A stretch of DNA of 64,000 bases, taken from the NCBI GenBank assembly GCA_921293015.1, contig OV121097.1:13942924-14006923 (forward strand), written 5' to 3'. The position numbers and the translations under genes were made by a program. Under the pieces are notes generated by a model. It was not told the DNA's origin. It did no database searches and saw nothing but the letters and a program-made list of their open reading frames with translations. Positions 47,905 to 59,017 of this stretch are shown piece after piece. The stretch's first letter is position 1. Each line of letters opens with the position of its first letter. The DNA comes from Phorcus lineatus (taxonomy: Eukaryota; Mollusca; Gastropoda; Trochida; Trochidae).

Positions 47905-48262
47905 TCAAAGTAGTGATTCGTGATCGAAAACCGGACAGTGGCCAACGACCCAAACATAATTTGGAAAAATGATTTAATGCACAGCTACAAATATAGATTG
48001 GTAATTGGTATTTCATTTAACTTATATACATGTAAATGGAACGCAGAATTTTGTACAATTAAAATAAAGAAAATATAATCATGTTGACAATGTCTGAGCA
48101 GATAAAGATGTCACTTTAGAAAGGTGATTTGAATTAAAGTCAGGTCATATGGTATTTCGATTCTTATTTCAAGAGCCACTCCGTGATTTTGATAACATAT
48201 TTTTTATTTACCTTTGCTACGAACCTAAATGTCGTATGTGGTGATGTCCAAAAGACACACAC
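47905..48262. repeat. Fragments of the 362-834 MITE family
   Basis: 47910-47975 repeats the internal GATCGAAAACCGGACAGTGG block. 48173-48262 is an inverted copy of its terminal region (AGAGCCACTCCGTGAT..., GTGGTGATGTCCAAAAGAC). A CA-rich run (48258-48290) follows. Confidence 0.65.
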
Positions 48263-49439
48263 ACACACCCACACACCCACACACACAAATCGTTGCATCT
48301 CCCAGTCTCTCGTCTATCCGCTGCATTGACGTTGCATTCGGAAAGACACTCGTCGTAACTTAACCAAGGCAGGCAACAGAGCCCCCGGCTTCGGTTAACT
48401 AGCCTCCCCCACAAGAGGCACTGCAAACAGATTAGCTTTCCCAGCCAAGCCAGCTACACACGTCTAAAGGATAAAATTTGCTGGAATTGATATTCACGAT
48501 TAATTCGCCAAAACGTAGAGAACGACAATCACTGACATACAGTTTACAGTTCTTGTTGCAATGTTTATAGCGGAAGCGCCATTTCATGTCCTCACGTCAC
48601 AGTATATAACAGTTACACCCTGACAAAATCAGGTAAATCCTCTCACGTGGGTCAAAAATGCTGCGGTAGTTGTATATACATATATTTGACACGAAAACTA
48701 GAATGCAAATACTGCTTTGATATGATTGGTTACCACAATCAATTTTTGAGTGATTATTTCGCTAATAATCACCTCTAAATATTTACGACCGATTCACATT
48801 CATACGCGCACGATTACAAATTCCATTCGCTGAAATTACTGTTTTCGTCGCGTTACAGACAACAGCAAAATGAATTTTAAATTATTTCCATACAGACATT
48901 AAGGATACCGTATTTTTTAAGAAGATAAATCCATTCTGTTGTATTTTCTTTTGTCGAAGTAGTTTATTTTTTAATCACTACATTTAATTTCAATTCTTAT
49001 TGTAACGCGAGGTAATATTAATAGTGATTTGTCAAGTGAACAGATGGGATCGACTTACGTTATTCTTCAACTTTACAAACCCCTCCCCTTACCTCCCTCT
49101 CACATTTCTAAACAATGTATGCAACCATGGTAAATTATAAATCTGCCTTGATCGTTCTTTCAATCAGTACACATCTTGCGTGAGGTAGCTGAGTAAACTT
49201 AGCTTGATTACGTTCTCTCTAGTCGTTTCCACTACATCAGAGCTAAGACGCACCCCTATAGACGGCAGTGGAGGAAATCCTTTGTCGCACTTTCGCGCAT
49301 CTGTTACGACTTTCGCGCACGAAAAAACTACATCAACGCTTTCTTTACACTAATACCTAAAAGTTTGCACCTTTTTTGTAATAAAAAAATTCAGAGGAAA
49401 GTATTTATTAGCAGTCAAACAACTCAGTCGATCTCTGGC

Positions 49440-49500
49440 GATCGGTCGCCGCCATTTTGAATCACGTGACCTATGACACATCGGGGATTCCCTCCCCAAA
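49440..49500 (+). promoter_or_regulatory. kappaB / E-box / YY1-type cluster, left arm
   Basis: CCGCCATTTTG (about 49449), CACGTG (49463-49468) and GGGGATTCCC (49483-49492), which fits the kappaB consensus GGGRNWYYCC at every position. The cluster is mirrored in the right arm. Confidence 0.55.
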
Positions 49501-49668
49501 ATAGTGACACACGTGCGATGGCTCCGATGCTTGTTTACAATTTGTTTCCCTTGTTATTTAGTTTAGTTTTCATCGGTGCAAACATTCTCAGCCAATAAAC
49601 GCAGAGGTATGGCGAGATTTCAATCCTAAATTGACTGACAACCCCTGCTCATTTCAAAGGTAAAACAG

Positions 49669-50501
49669 GTGAGTTTTCAATGTTCTCCAGGTCAGTTCTA
49701 TGTAATAGATCACTGTATATTATCATTTTGTATAATAGCTAAATATTTATTTTAATAGTATTCAAGCGTGAATTTGTATCACAATTAAATTCATGAATTA
49801 TGTAACAAGCTAATAAGGTTTTTATTCTCACAACAAATATGATTTTCTTGTTTATCGAACTGCCTCAAATATTGTTATGGTAAAGTTTATTATTAGTGTC
49901 AAGCAATTCCATCTGAAATATCCCAACAAATTTGTTTTGTTTTTATGAAAAATATTTTAATTCTTGTAATTTTTATAATGGTCTTTACATTCAAATAAAC
50001 TTTAATTAACGTGCTAGAGATTTGTTTGTTTTGAAATAAACAAATCTTCCTTTTATGCACACTTTAGTAATGTATTTGGCTAGGAAGATATTATCAGATA
50101 TTGTCATGGAACAATGTCCAGTTCGAAAGACATATGAGATATCTTATCCAAGACCAGATACAACATATGTAAGAAGGGCAAGTATTTATTTATGTAAAAT
50201 GATCAATTTGATGTACATCATGTCAATATTCATATTTACACAAAGCTGAAGAGACATATAAGAGGTAACAATTACAAGAGCTTGTGTAAAATCATACATA
50301 ATTGTCTTAAGAACATGTAAAAACTATATTTTACTAGGCCAAGCTTTAAGAGTGAATAATAATTTATTTGCAATATCTACCATATCCAATAACATTCGTG
50401 ACAATACAAATGTCATGGACTTCCTAAACCAAGTGCCAAGAATGCCCATGGAGTACTTGAGCATTGTTCATCTTTTAAATCAAATTCCATATCATACTTA
50501 A
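49669..50501 (+). CDS. Putative small spliced gene in the loop
   Basis: Model: a leader exon ending at AACAG|GTGAGT (49668). Exon 2 (50084-50168) after TTTGGCTAG has ATG at 50106 and reads MEQCPVRKTYEISYPRPDTT, ending TAT|GTAAGA. Mini-exon 50246-50264 (19 nt) lies between ACACAAAG and AGAG|GTAACA. The last exon (50338-50501) after ATTTTACTAG carries QALRVNNNLFAISTISNN and MDFLNQVPRMPMEYLSIVH, then a stop. Phases agree throughout (0, then 1), giving about 81 residues. The product is not recognised. The splice sites are individually ordinary in AT-rich DNA, so chance remains possible, especially for the mini-exon. Confidence 0.3.
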
Positions 50502-51139
50502 ATTTGACTTCAGAAATAGTAGTTTAATCTTGTTCATTCTATCTGCAATTTAAGATGGTTAAAAAATTCCTCTAAATTTGTAATAAGAATGACGAAACAA
50601 CTCACTAATGTCGTGATGTTTGACAAAACATAAATATTATTTATTATAAAAAAAAAGAAAAAAAGCTTGTTTGCCAGACTTTCTTTGCTATCAATGACTG
50701 AAAGATTTTGTTTCAAGGCTTGCTATTGCCTTCTGCTCTCACGCTTAAGAAAGATGTTATATTTGTCAAAAACATTAGTATTAGTGACATCGTCTCCAAA
50801 AAATTATTGTAATTTTTATTTTGAGAAAGCATCACAAATCTAAAATTCACAAGTAATTTCATTATAAACAGTTAGCAGTTCTAAATGCTATGTATTGGGT
50901 TATTTGGGAGTTGTGTTTGAAATTTATTCAAACCTGATATAGGGCCCTTGAACACAAGAATTTACATTTTCTTGTGAGAGTGAAATAAAAAGATTATTGA
51001 TAAAAATCTCGTTAATTTATCAACCTCATCAATTATGTTTAAAATTTACAATCTATATTACTATTTACAGAAACGGTAAAAGGACTCATAAAGTGATCTA
51101 TTACATAGAACTGGCCTGGACAGCATTGAAAACTCGCCA

Positions 51140-51200
51140 GTATTTTGGGGAGGGAATCCCCGATGTGTCATTGGTCACGTGATTCAAAGTGGCGGCGACC
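51140..51200 (-). promoter_or_regulatory. kappaB / E-box cluster, right arm
   Basis: GGGAATCCCC (51152-51161) and CACGTG (51176-51181), inverted relative to the left arm, so both face the loop. The CCGCCATTTTG of the left arm is here changed to CCGCCACTTTG on the minus strand. Confidence 0.55.
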
Positions 51201-51950
51201 ATCGCGAGAGATCGACTGAGTTGTTTTACTGCTTATAAATACTTATCTCTGATTTTTTTTATTTTAAAAAAGGTGCGGACATAGAGATATAAGTGTAAAG
51301 AAAGCATTGATATAGTTTTTTCGTGCGTGAAAGTCGTAACAGATGCGCGAAAGTGCGACAAAGGATTTCCTCCACTGTCGTCTATAGAGGTGATTCATAG
51401 CCCCGCTGCTAGCGGGGCTATGTATCTTAGCTAGCGTGAGGAGGAGTTGGCGCTAGCACTCAATAACTACTTTTAGAGTAACGTCCCTTGATTTGGTCAG
51501 TGCTTGTCGGTATTGTACGGGTGATAGGCGTCCTGTATTTACGTGAAAAACGTAAGTCTGACAGGATTAAAAAAATCTGAAAAAATGTGGTCACATATGA
51601 AAGTTTGTCAGTTTGAAGAATAATGTACGTCTCCTAAGTTCACTTGACGAATCGCTTTATTACCGCGCGTTCTGATACGAAGTGAGCTCGGTTTAAAATC
51701 AAGTTTAAAATTACGACAAAAAGGATTTATCTTCTTAATTTCATTTTAAAAAATACGGTACTCTCAATGTATGTATAGAATTGATTTTAAATTAATTAAA
51801 CTGTTGTCTGTAAGGCGATGAAAACAGTAAGTTTAGCGTATAAATGTGCATCGGTCGTAGGGGTGATTATTAGCGAAATAAATCACTCCAAAATTGATTT
51901 GGGTAACCAATCAGAAATCAGTATTTTCATTCTAGTTTTCGTTTCATGTT

Positions 51951-54206
51951 AGAATATCTCATTATTAGACCCGATCATCCGTAGTCATAGAGGAAATGTT
52001 CAATTATTGAAGCAAAAACCACTTTTCACCTTTTTTCTGTGAAACCCATTGATCCTTCGAGGTAGGACAGTGGATTCACATTGCTTGAACAATCATGGCA
52101 CTATCGTTTAAATAATTCTTCTTTTGATTAAAGAGCATTGTCTTGCAATTGGAAACGTTTATGTTTCTTTTCATGAGATCACTTTTAGGGTTGAAACGGG
52201 TTTACCGCTGTGTATTTGTATTTATTGAAGGTTCGGGGCACTGAAAATTGAAAATATTGCTGTCATAAACGCTAAAAATGTCAAATAAAACTCATCCTTA
52301 TCTGATATATTTAATTAGATATTAACCCAAAGTTAAAACGTCATCCAAACGTACTGACGATCTATCTTCCTTCTCCGTAAAATGTTTACAAGACAGCGTA
52401 GTAACGGTAGTATAGGTATGTCAGCAAAATAGATTTAAAGATTGGACAAGATTCATCAATTAAAAGCTTTCAAACGAAAAGCAAAGGGATATTTAAACAG
52501 CTTTCATAATATTTAATTTGTAACTAATTTCATACTTAAAGACATAATATTCTTCCAATGACTTCCATCTACACAGGTTTGGCGCTCACACGCTACCTGC
52601 TTTGTAAATCGATAAGTGAAGCGATTCATGCGTGGCTTGGGCACGTGCACCAATGAAGTTGCAGAAAGCTCCAAGCTGCATGGTGACATACGATTAGCCG
52701 TTCTCGTGAGAATTTCCGAAAATGATAACGTAATCCATTAATACGTTACAAAAAAAATAGAGAGAAATACAAATTAATTTATTGTTTCTGACATGTTTGA
52801 AGTGATTTATTTAATACAGTAGTCGTGTAATGAATATGCGCGATGGGAGTGAGATTCAGTTTGTTTTGACATTTCTGAAACGAGCTATTTTTTCTACGAC
52901 TTTAATCAAAACGAAAGTACTTTTCTTCGAACTAATAATCATTGAAATCAACACGTGGTCGATAGATTCTAGAGTTGCATTGCTTTATTAAGTGACCAGT
53001 GAATATATATTATGTGTGTATGAACAGCGATTGATTTATATAAAGTAATAAAACTAAATAAAGTATCATATTTTGAAAATAAGTTTAATACTTTGTTCTT
53101 TGAGTATTCTGTTCACTGTTTAGGGCTACACTAGCTCTCTCTTCAGTGTTTACAAGTCAGACATTAACAGGTTTCAAGTTGTTCTTTGATTGTTCACCCG
53201 AAAGACCACACTAGCTCTTTTTATTAATGCTTTTAAGTCAGATATTTGAGTCTTTTTGAAGAGTTCTTCCACAATTAAAGTTTTTGTGCAGTTCATACCT
53301 CAGATCTCTTTAATATCTATTTTTACAGAATAATTTTGAAATGTTGCTGGACCGAACCGAAAATTACAAAACCGAGAGCTCTGTACCGTTTCACACTAAT
53401 CACTTTCCTTTTTATGTTATACAATGACTTACGGTCGCCTTTGAATATCATGAAAGTAAATTTACGGATGGTTTCACTAAAGAAACTTAACATAACACAG
53501 CATAAGTACCAACCTGATAATTGCACTAGCGCTACCTCAATAACTGAATTATTCAAGTGATTATCTTGGCTGATTTTTGCATTTTTTTCTTTATGTCAAT
53601 TTATCCTTAGTAGCACTAACAGAATTTTAAAACAAAAGTCAACCTAGTATCCATGACATGAAATGACATTATTCAGGATGCCAATGGACGTTTTGTCATG
53701 TTACGTTTCTTTTATGTCATCTGTGACAGCCTTTTACAAATTCTTTTTCAAGGAACCGCGCAATACTGGTTAAGGATAGGGAAATATTAAGTTGAAGGAG
53801 TTACTTACATTTTATTATGCTCTTTGAAGCAAACATTGTCAAAAGTTATAATGTTTTGCAAAGAGGGTTGGCTTATATTTGTGTGGAGGCGAATAATATA
53901 CATTCAACAGCTAGAAAGTTTATAAATATTACCATACATTCGACTTATTGTAAAAGTTCCACACTTCTGAAAAGACTGTTAACAATTCGAAATGCGAACA
54001 CGCCAGTCATTTAAATGAAACCTACCGCATATATATATCCGATATAACATCGGATGGTTTGACAAATTAAAGTATACACATATTTATAAAGGAACAAAAC
54101 ATTTTTTTTACATTCATGCATGTGAAGTAAATCATAACCAGGGATCAAAGATTTATTAAACATTCCTTCTTAGATATTCAACGAGAGGAGTGTCGATTTG
54201 ATTTAA
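51951..54206. other. Non-coding stretch
   Basis: No convincing gene. 52600-52740 has a short coding-looking frame (RFMRGLGTCTNEVAESSKLH) with CACGTG inside. A diverged 92-base duplication lies at 53105-53290. Confidence 0.4.
53105..53290. repeat. Two-unit tandem duplication
   Basis: GTTCAC..., CACACTAGCTCT, TTTAAGTCAGA and GTTCTT recur with a spacing of about 92 bases. Confidence 0.55.
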
Positions 54207-54330
54207 AGATCAATAGTTTATTTCCATAATGAGAGGCCACAGGCCTGTAGTACATATTACATAGTTATACAATAATAGGTAGTAACACATTCTTTATAAA
54301 CATAAACGCTTTGTGTATATAAATAGATGA
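54207..54330 (-). repeat. LINE 3' end
   Basis: On the minus strand TGTACTACAGGCCTGTGGCC is followed by GGAAATAAACTATTGATC; same 3' end type as at 47010. Confidence 0.55.
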
Positions 54331-54389
54331 ATTTATTAAATGAGATTTACTTTGGTTATTCATAAGAGATATAAACTTGATGATATTGA

Positions 54390-54560
54390 TTCATGCAAGA
54401 TGTACATATTTTGTGCGGAGGAGACTTTATTGCTCATACAGGTACAGATCTAAACTTTGTTGAAGATGATATCATTGAATTCACAGAGGATGGGGAAAGC
54501 TCAATGTGGGACTTACTTTTAGATCATTTTCACAACAAGATATCTAAAGATAAGCATTGA
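54390..54560 (+). pseudogene. Possible LINE endonuclease fragment
   Basis: The frame VHILCGGDFIAHTGTDLNF and VEDDIIEFTEDGESS resembles the GDFNARTG...D segment of LINE endonucleases with N replaced by I. Isolated fragment ending at TGA about 54558; identification moderate. Confidence 0.45.
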
Positions 54561-55224
54561 GTATTATAGCAAAAACATACCCAATACAAGTCACGACATT
54601 GAAATGTTACTGTTTCGTAGGATCTCCAAATGGCCACTGGTAAAGATAACCAGACGATGTGTGGTAAAGATTATTGATATGGTTCCTATTCAGTGTTCTG
54701 TTTTTTGAAATGAGGACAGTGCAAATGAACAAACATGACTTGTCTTCAAATTTGGTAATCACTTATAAAGATTTTTTTGAGAAAAAAAAAATGACTGTTT
54801 TCGATTTTTGACTCCTAATCACTTCAGTGACCTGCCAAAAAATATTACGGTTAACTATGTACAATGAAATATGATTGCGTTAAAGATGTTCGCTCCTCAA
54901 TCACAGTTACAAAATTCAAATAACATTTAATCATCATGTTCTAATATGATAAATCAAAATGAATCAGTAATTTCTCAATTTTGATAATTACTGACTAAAT
55001 ATTCATCTAAGTAAAGAAACGGAGTATTCTTTGATTCCACTTGCACCTATCGAGGTGAACATGGACATTTTGCTTAATCATTCAAGGGATATTTTAGATC
55101 AATTATGTTCGAGGATCTATTGCTTTCTAAACCGTTTATAGATCATTTATAAATGTTCGTTAGGTTATGTGCAGTGCTAATTTTCAGGCAATTTTGTATT
55201 TTTTAAAAATACATAAATTTTGTC
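54561..55224. other. Non-coding stretch
   Basis: Nothing recognised. Confidence 0.4.
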
Positions 55225-55341
55225 ATATCTCCGAGATCCAAATTGTCCTGACATTTTGCAATTAAAATGTTTAACATCTCCTCTCAAACACTTGCCCATG
55301 TGTCCTACACTTGAAAAAAGCTGCAGTGGCAATGTCGTTCT

Positions 55342-55410
55342 CATCCTAGTGCCACAATCAAAATTTTTGTTACACAATCAAAATTTTTGTTTGTTCTAAT
55401 TAGATATATA

Positions 55411-55456
<46 letters not shown>

Positions 55457-55658
55457 TTAGAGATAACTTAGTCCTTCTTAAGACAAAGCTAATTCCCAAT
55501 TAGTTGATACTTTCTCGTGATTAGGTGATAATTGGCTCCTAATTAGGTGATAACTATCTCCAAATTGGTATGTCCTAATCCAGCAATAATTAAGTTCTAA
55601 TTAGGTAATGGTAAATCATAATTAGGGGATAAAAATGTTTTACTGTGGCACTAGGATG
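55342..55658. mobile_element. MITE-like element with (TA)n and TAATTAGG units
   Basis: Perfect 15-base inverted ends CATCCTAGTGCCACA / TGTGGCACTAGGATG enclose a (TA)n run (about 55415-55450) and five or six imperfect CCTAATTAGGTGATAA units (55485-55630). Absent from block copy A. Confidence 0.65.
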
Positions 55659-55964
55659 CTTCCGTAGAAAACTGCTTGTATTTTTATTAAAACTGGCAAG
55701 GCGTACACGTTTGGTTGGATTTAAATTTTGAGCTACCATCACTTTAGTCATGTTTATCGGTTTTTTCTCTGTAAACGTTGTTGTTAACCTGTGTGTTATT
55801 CTTGCACGAGACAACTGCCTCTTTTGGTTGATTATTGTATAATTGTGTGTAATGAATTTCTGTATTTACATAAACAAATGTATTTGTAGATGACTTTATA
55901 CATTCGTGATTATTTATTGTCACTCTATATATTTTTGAGATAACAGCAGTTTGGGGTTTAACTG

Positions 55965-56222
55965 TGCTATAGTGATTATTTGACTTATATCGCGGCTGCT
56001 AGTATTATTGTAGGGAGAAAGCCTGCAACACTACTATAACTATGCATTGCGGTGAAACCTTCGAGAAACGGCTTGAACGGCGAACCAAGGACGGCACTCA
56101 ATGACATACAGTGCAGCATTGCACCCAAACCTTACTGTGTGTAGAACAGTTCTCTGGTGCATACAAAATCCAAGACCACTTGCTGCAAAGCCGAACGTTA
56201 ACTGCTGCGCTATCCCGGCCCA
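55965..56222 (-). repeat. tRNA-derived SINE, fullest copy
   Basis: The minus strand starts GGCCGGGATAGCGCAGCAGT, with a tRNA-like A box (TAGCGCAGCAG). A core with GTAGAACAG-complement and a tail region TACTAGCAGCCGCGAT follow. The B box is weak. Non-autonomous, mobilised by LINE proteins. Confidence 0.65.
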
Positions 56223-56641
56223 AACAGCCTATTTTGTTTAGAATTGAATCAAATTGAAGTAATTAAAGTAACAAAGTAAGTATTTAAATGATCAATTGAT
56301 TCGTCAATAGAAAGAGTTGGTTTTCCGTATCTGCTTCGATTGTTTCCCTAAAAATTTTCAGTCAACTTTTAATTTTGTAGTTTTAAATACTGATGTTACA
56401 TTTTTATGATGATTGTGTATTCGAAATAGTTTTACTTTTATATATGTTTTTTGTGTGTCAATTTTGGTAATTGTCATAGATTTTATTACTTAACATTGTA
56501 CTTTTTAAAATGTTTTAATGGTTTTCTTACATTTGCTTACAATAAACACTTAATTCAATTCTGGTTTGTGCTTTTAATGTGCAAGCATATAAATTGTATA
56601 ATTGCATGTACACGCAAATAATACACTACATATAACCACAT

Positions 56642-56843
56642 GCCCTCGGATCATTAAAAAAAATTGTAAATTAAAATTTCAATTTTTTTACAGCACCACC
56701 TAAAGCGAATTGTACCTCTGTTGATAGTATATGGACTGATAACAGAGGTACAATTAGATTCCGTGGGTGCTCTAAAAAAATATGTTAAAATTTTAAAAAA
56801 ATATTAAAATTTAATAAAAACAACAGTTTACTGGTCCGAGGGC
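56642..56843. mobile_element. Hairpin MITE
   Basis: Ends GCCCTCGGATCA / TGGTCCGAGGGC. Inner arms AATTGTACCTCTGTT / AACAGAGGTACAATT surround an 18-base loop. No coding capacity; lies inside block copy B. Confidence 0.75.
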
Positions 56844-57125
56844 CTGTGCTTTTAACGACATCTAATCGATTATGTGTCAGCTTGTGTGATCTATATTTAA
56901 ACGTAAAAATGCTTTACCTTCACCCGGACTCTCTTAAAGATTTTGTCCGAACATAGAATAATATTAAGTTTTTTATGACGATGTTCTATTTAGTTAATGG
57001 CACATAAGCCCCTTGTATATTGAGGACATGATTACACTACATGAAAAGCCAAAATGCGCCCGTATCATCTTGAACAGTGGATAATGAAACTACCATAAAA
57101 TGATGTTGGTGATGAGACTTAATTA

Positions 57126-57400
57126 TTCACCATGCATGTCTATGTCAAAACCGAACCAGTAGGTATACATCTTGACGGCTTGTATATAGTGCAATAATCA
57201 AGATTCATTTAATAAAGGATTCATTTAATACATCAATTCATAACGACAACGTAATCTGATTGGCGGCGTAACAATCATATAGAAAGGCTGATAAATTCAT
57301 GTATGTTATTGAGGTTTGTTCGCGTATAGACAAGTTCCAGGTGCCAAGATATTAAATTCAGACCGAGTAGAGGTTTGTTTGTGACAAAACCTAATCGTAT
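57126..57400. other. Non-coding
   Basis: Short AT-rich stretch before the mariner relic. Confidence 0.4.
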
Positions 57401-57755
57401 TTATCTTGTCGAAAACGCATTTCTCATGGAAGTGTTTGTACCATAATTCGTGAGCACTTGCACATGTACAAGGTGTCTGCAATGCGGATGCCACGAAACT
57501 TAAATGCACAAGATCGACAGCAGACACTTTAATGAAGTCATGATCACGGACATTGGACATCTATAGTGCTGATCCTGATGACTTTATGCCCGTGTGGTTA
57601 CAGAGGATGCAATATGGCTTCATCACTGGGTTCCTGTCGCCAAGCAAGAATCACTGCAATGGAAGCATAAGCACTTTCCTGCACACAAGAAGTTCAGAAC
57701 TCAGCCTTCTGCTGGAAAGATCCTGGCGACCATTTTCTGGGATTCTAGGGGTTAG
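57401..57755 (+). pseudogene. mariner transposase fragment
   Basis: The first frame (57401-57530) reads ISHGSVCTIIREHLHMYKVS and MRMPRNLNAQDRQQTL, the helix-turn-helix and linker region of mariner transposases. After a frame change (57582-57755): ARVVTEDAIWLHHWVPVAKQ, ESLQWKHKHF, KKFRTQPSAGKILATIFWDS. The catalytic aspartates of TGDE.W (here TED) and FWD are present; the third, in the C-terminal part, is missing because the sequence ends at TAG 57753. About 35 codons before TEDAIW are deleted. No inverted repeats were identified. Confidence 0.85.
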
Positions 57756-58417
57756 TTTACCTTACAACTTATTATCAATCAAATGTCATTGTTAATCGTC
57801 TATATCATGATATTTACAAATCTCCCATTTACAATTTTGTTCAAGTTCTTTTTTTTTTTACATATGTATTACTTTTATTTCACAGAAAGCAAAACATAAG
57901 GGCAGCAATGTCCTTGTTACACTAACTTAGCAATTGTCCTTGATTTTTAATCATTAAAAACAACTTCTTAAGTTCAGAATTGATTTCAAGATGTGAACAG
58001 TCCTTTTTTTCAAATGCTAGACATAAATTGTATTTCGATCATTGGTAAACTTTGTATATGAAAGTTTCTCCAACTATCCTTGCTTAGCTATGTATCCGTA
58101 ATGTGCAATCCAGTTTTCTCAACGATTACGGGATAAGTTCTAATCTTATTTTGAAAAAAGAAAATTCATACCAAACTTTCATTGCAACCAATCAGAATAC
58201 AGTAGATTAGACAAGAAAAATATAAACTTGTAACAGAAGCCACGAGGGAAAATTACTTGAGTAACCATTGTGTGTTGAGAATGCTGTATCAAATTGATTT
58301 TAGCTCGTCTAAGGAACGTGACATATGTTTAAACCAAATAATTTAGAGCACAATACATAATTATCAGTTAATTGAGACTCTCGTTTGAACAAACGCCGCC
58401 ATCCTCGGCAACTTTGT
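57756..58417. other. AT-rich non-coding
   Basis: Nothing recognised. Confidence 0.4.
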
Positions 58418-58618
58418 CTGTAGTAGAGAGCTGTTCTACACACAGTCAGGTTTGGATGCAATGCTACACTGAATTTCAGTGCAGTACCGCCTATGGATCG
58501 CTAGTTCCAGTCGATTGCGGGTTTTCTCCCTGCAATGGTACTAGCAGCCGCGATAAAAGTGAAATTATCTTGAAAGCGGTGTTAAAAACCAACACACCTC
58601 ACCTCACCTCGAACAAAA
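58418..58618 (+). repeat. SINE copy 4 (core and tail)
   Basis: GCTGTTCTACACACAGTCAG (about 58430), GGATGCAATGCTACACTGAA, CCCTGCAATGGTACTAGCAG, CCGCGATAAAAGTGAAATTA, and a (CTCAC)n tail. The plus-strand frame 58372-58623 over it is incidental. Confidence 0.75.
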
Positions 58619-59017
58619 GGTAATAATCTAGCCAGCTGTTCGAATAAAAGATTGATAAATGTATATCAATCTCAATATATGTCTGTAATTTGAAGATTTG
58701 GAATCTAGACGGGTTTTTTTCAAAGGAAATTTTGATTGGAATATCGGTAAATATACCCAAATCAATCGTGTTATCATCTTATCAACTTATTTGAAGGATA
58801 GGCAGATTATTTCATTTGTTGGTATTCTCCGGAACAGACCATCTAGAAAGCACTGACTCCATCTAAATATCCAAATTGTCCCTTTACTATTCATTTACAC
58901 CATTATGTATAAAGACCTTTTATCAACTGAGGTAGAGCAATTAACAGATCATCATATGCTTGTTTAAAAACCCCTTCTTTTGATTTAAAAAAACCTTTCT
59001 ATTGCAATTTGAAACAT

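Larger units (their letters stand above)
48690..51950. mobile_element. Giant inverted repeat (long-TIR element or palindromic duplication)
   Basis: The left arm (48690 to about 49860) and right arm (about 50950 to 51950) are inverted copies. The outer ends are ACGAAAACTAGAATG and CATTCTAGTTTTCGT. Inner matched blocks include TTGTCGCACTTTCGCGCATC (49281), the kappaB/E-box region (49440-49500 and 51140-51190) and TCTATGTAATAGATCACT (49697 and 51091). The left arm has about 165 bases (49503-49668) absent from the right. The loop of about 1.1 kb holds a possible small gene. No target duplication could be identified with certainty. Confidence 0.8.
55225..57125. repeat. Diverged duplicated block, copy B
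   Basis: Collinear with 40850-42800 and interrupted by three later insertions: 55342-55658, 55965-56222 and 56642-56843. Confidence 0.6.

Noticed and set aside
48217..48426. 69-codon minus frame with CVWVCGCVCV
   Set aside because: Created by a CA/TG microsatellite.
52600..52740. Coding-looking frame RFMRGLGTCTNEV...
   Set aside because: Short, no clear borders or motif, and better explained as a less AT-rich regulatory-like patch; not supported enough to list as a gene.
56160..56222. True tRNA gene on the minus strand
   Set aside because: It has a good A box but no proper B box, acceptor pairing or anticodon loop, and continues into a SINE core.
57553..57795. 80-codon plus frame MDIYSADPDDF...
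   Set aside because: Wrong frame; the mariner protein is read in the neighbouring frame from 57582.
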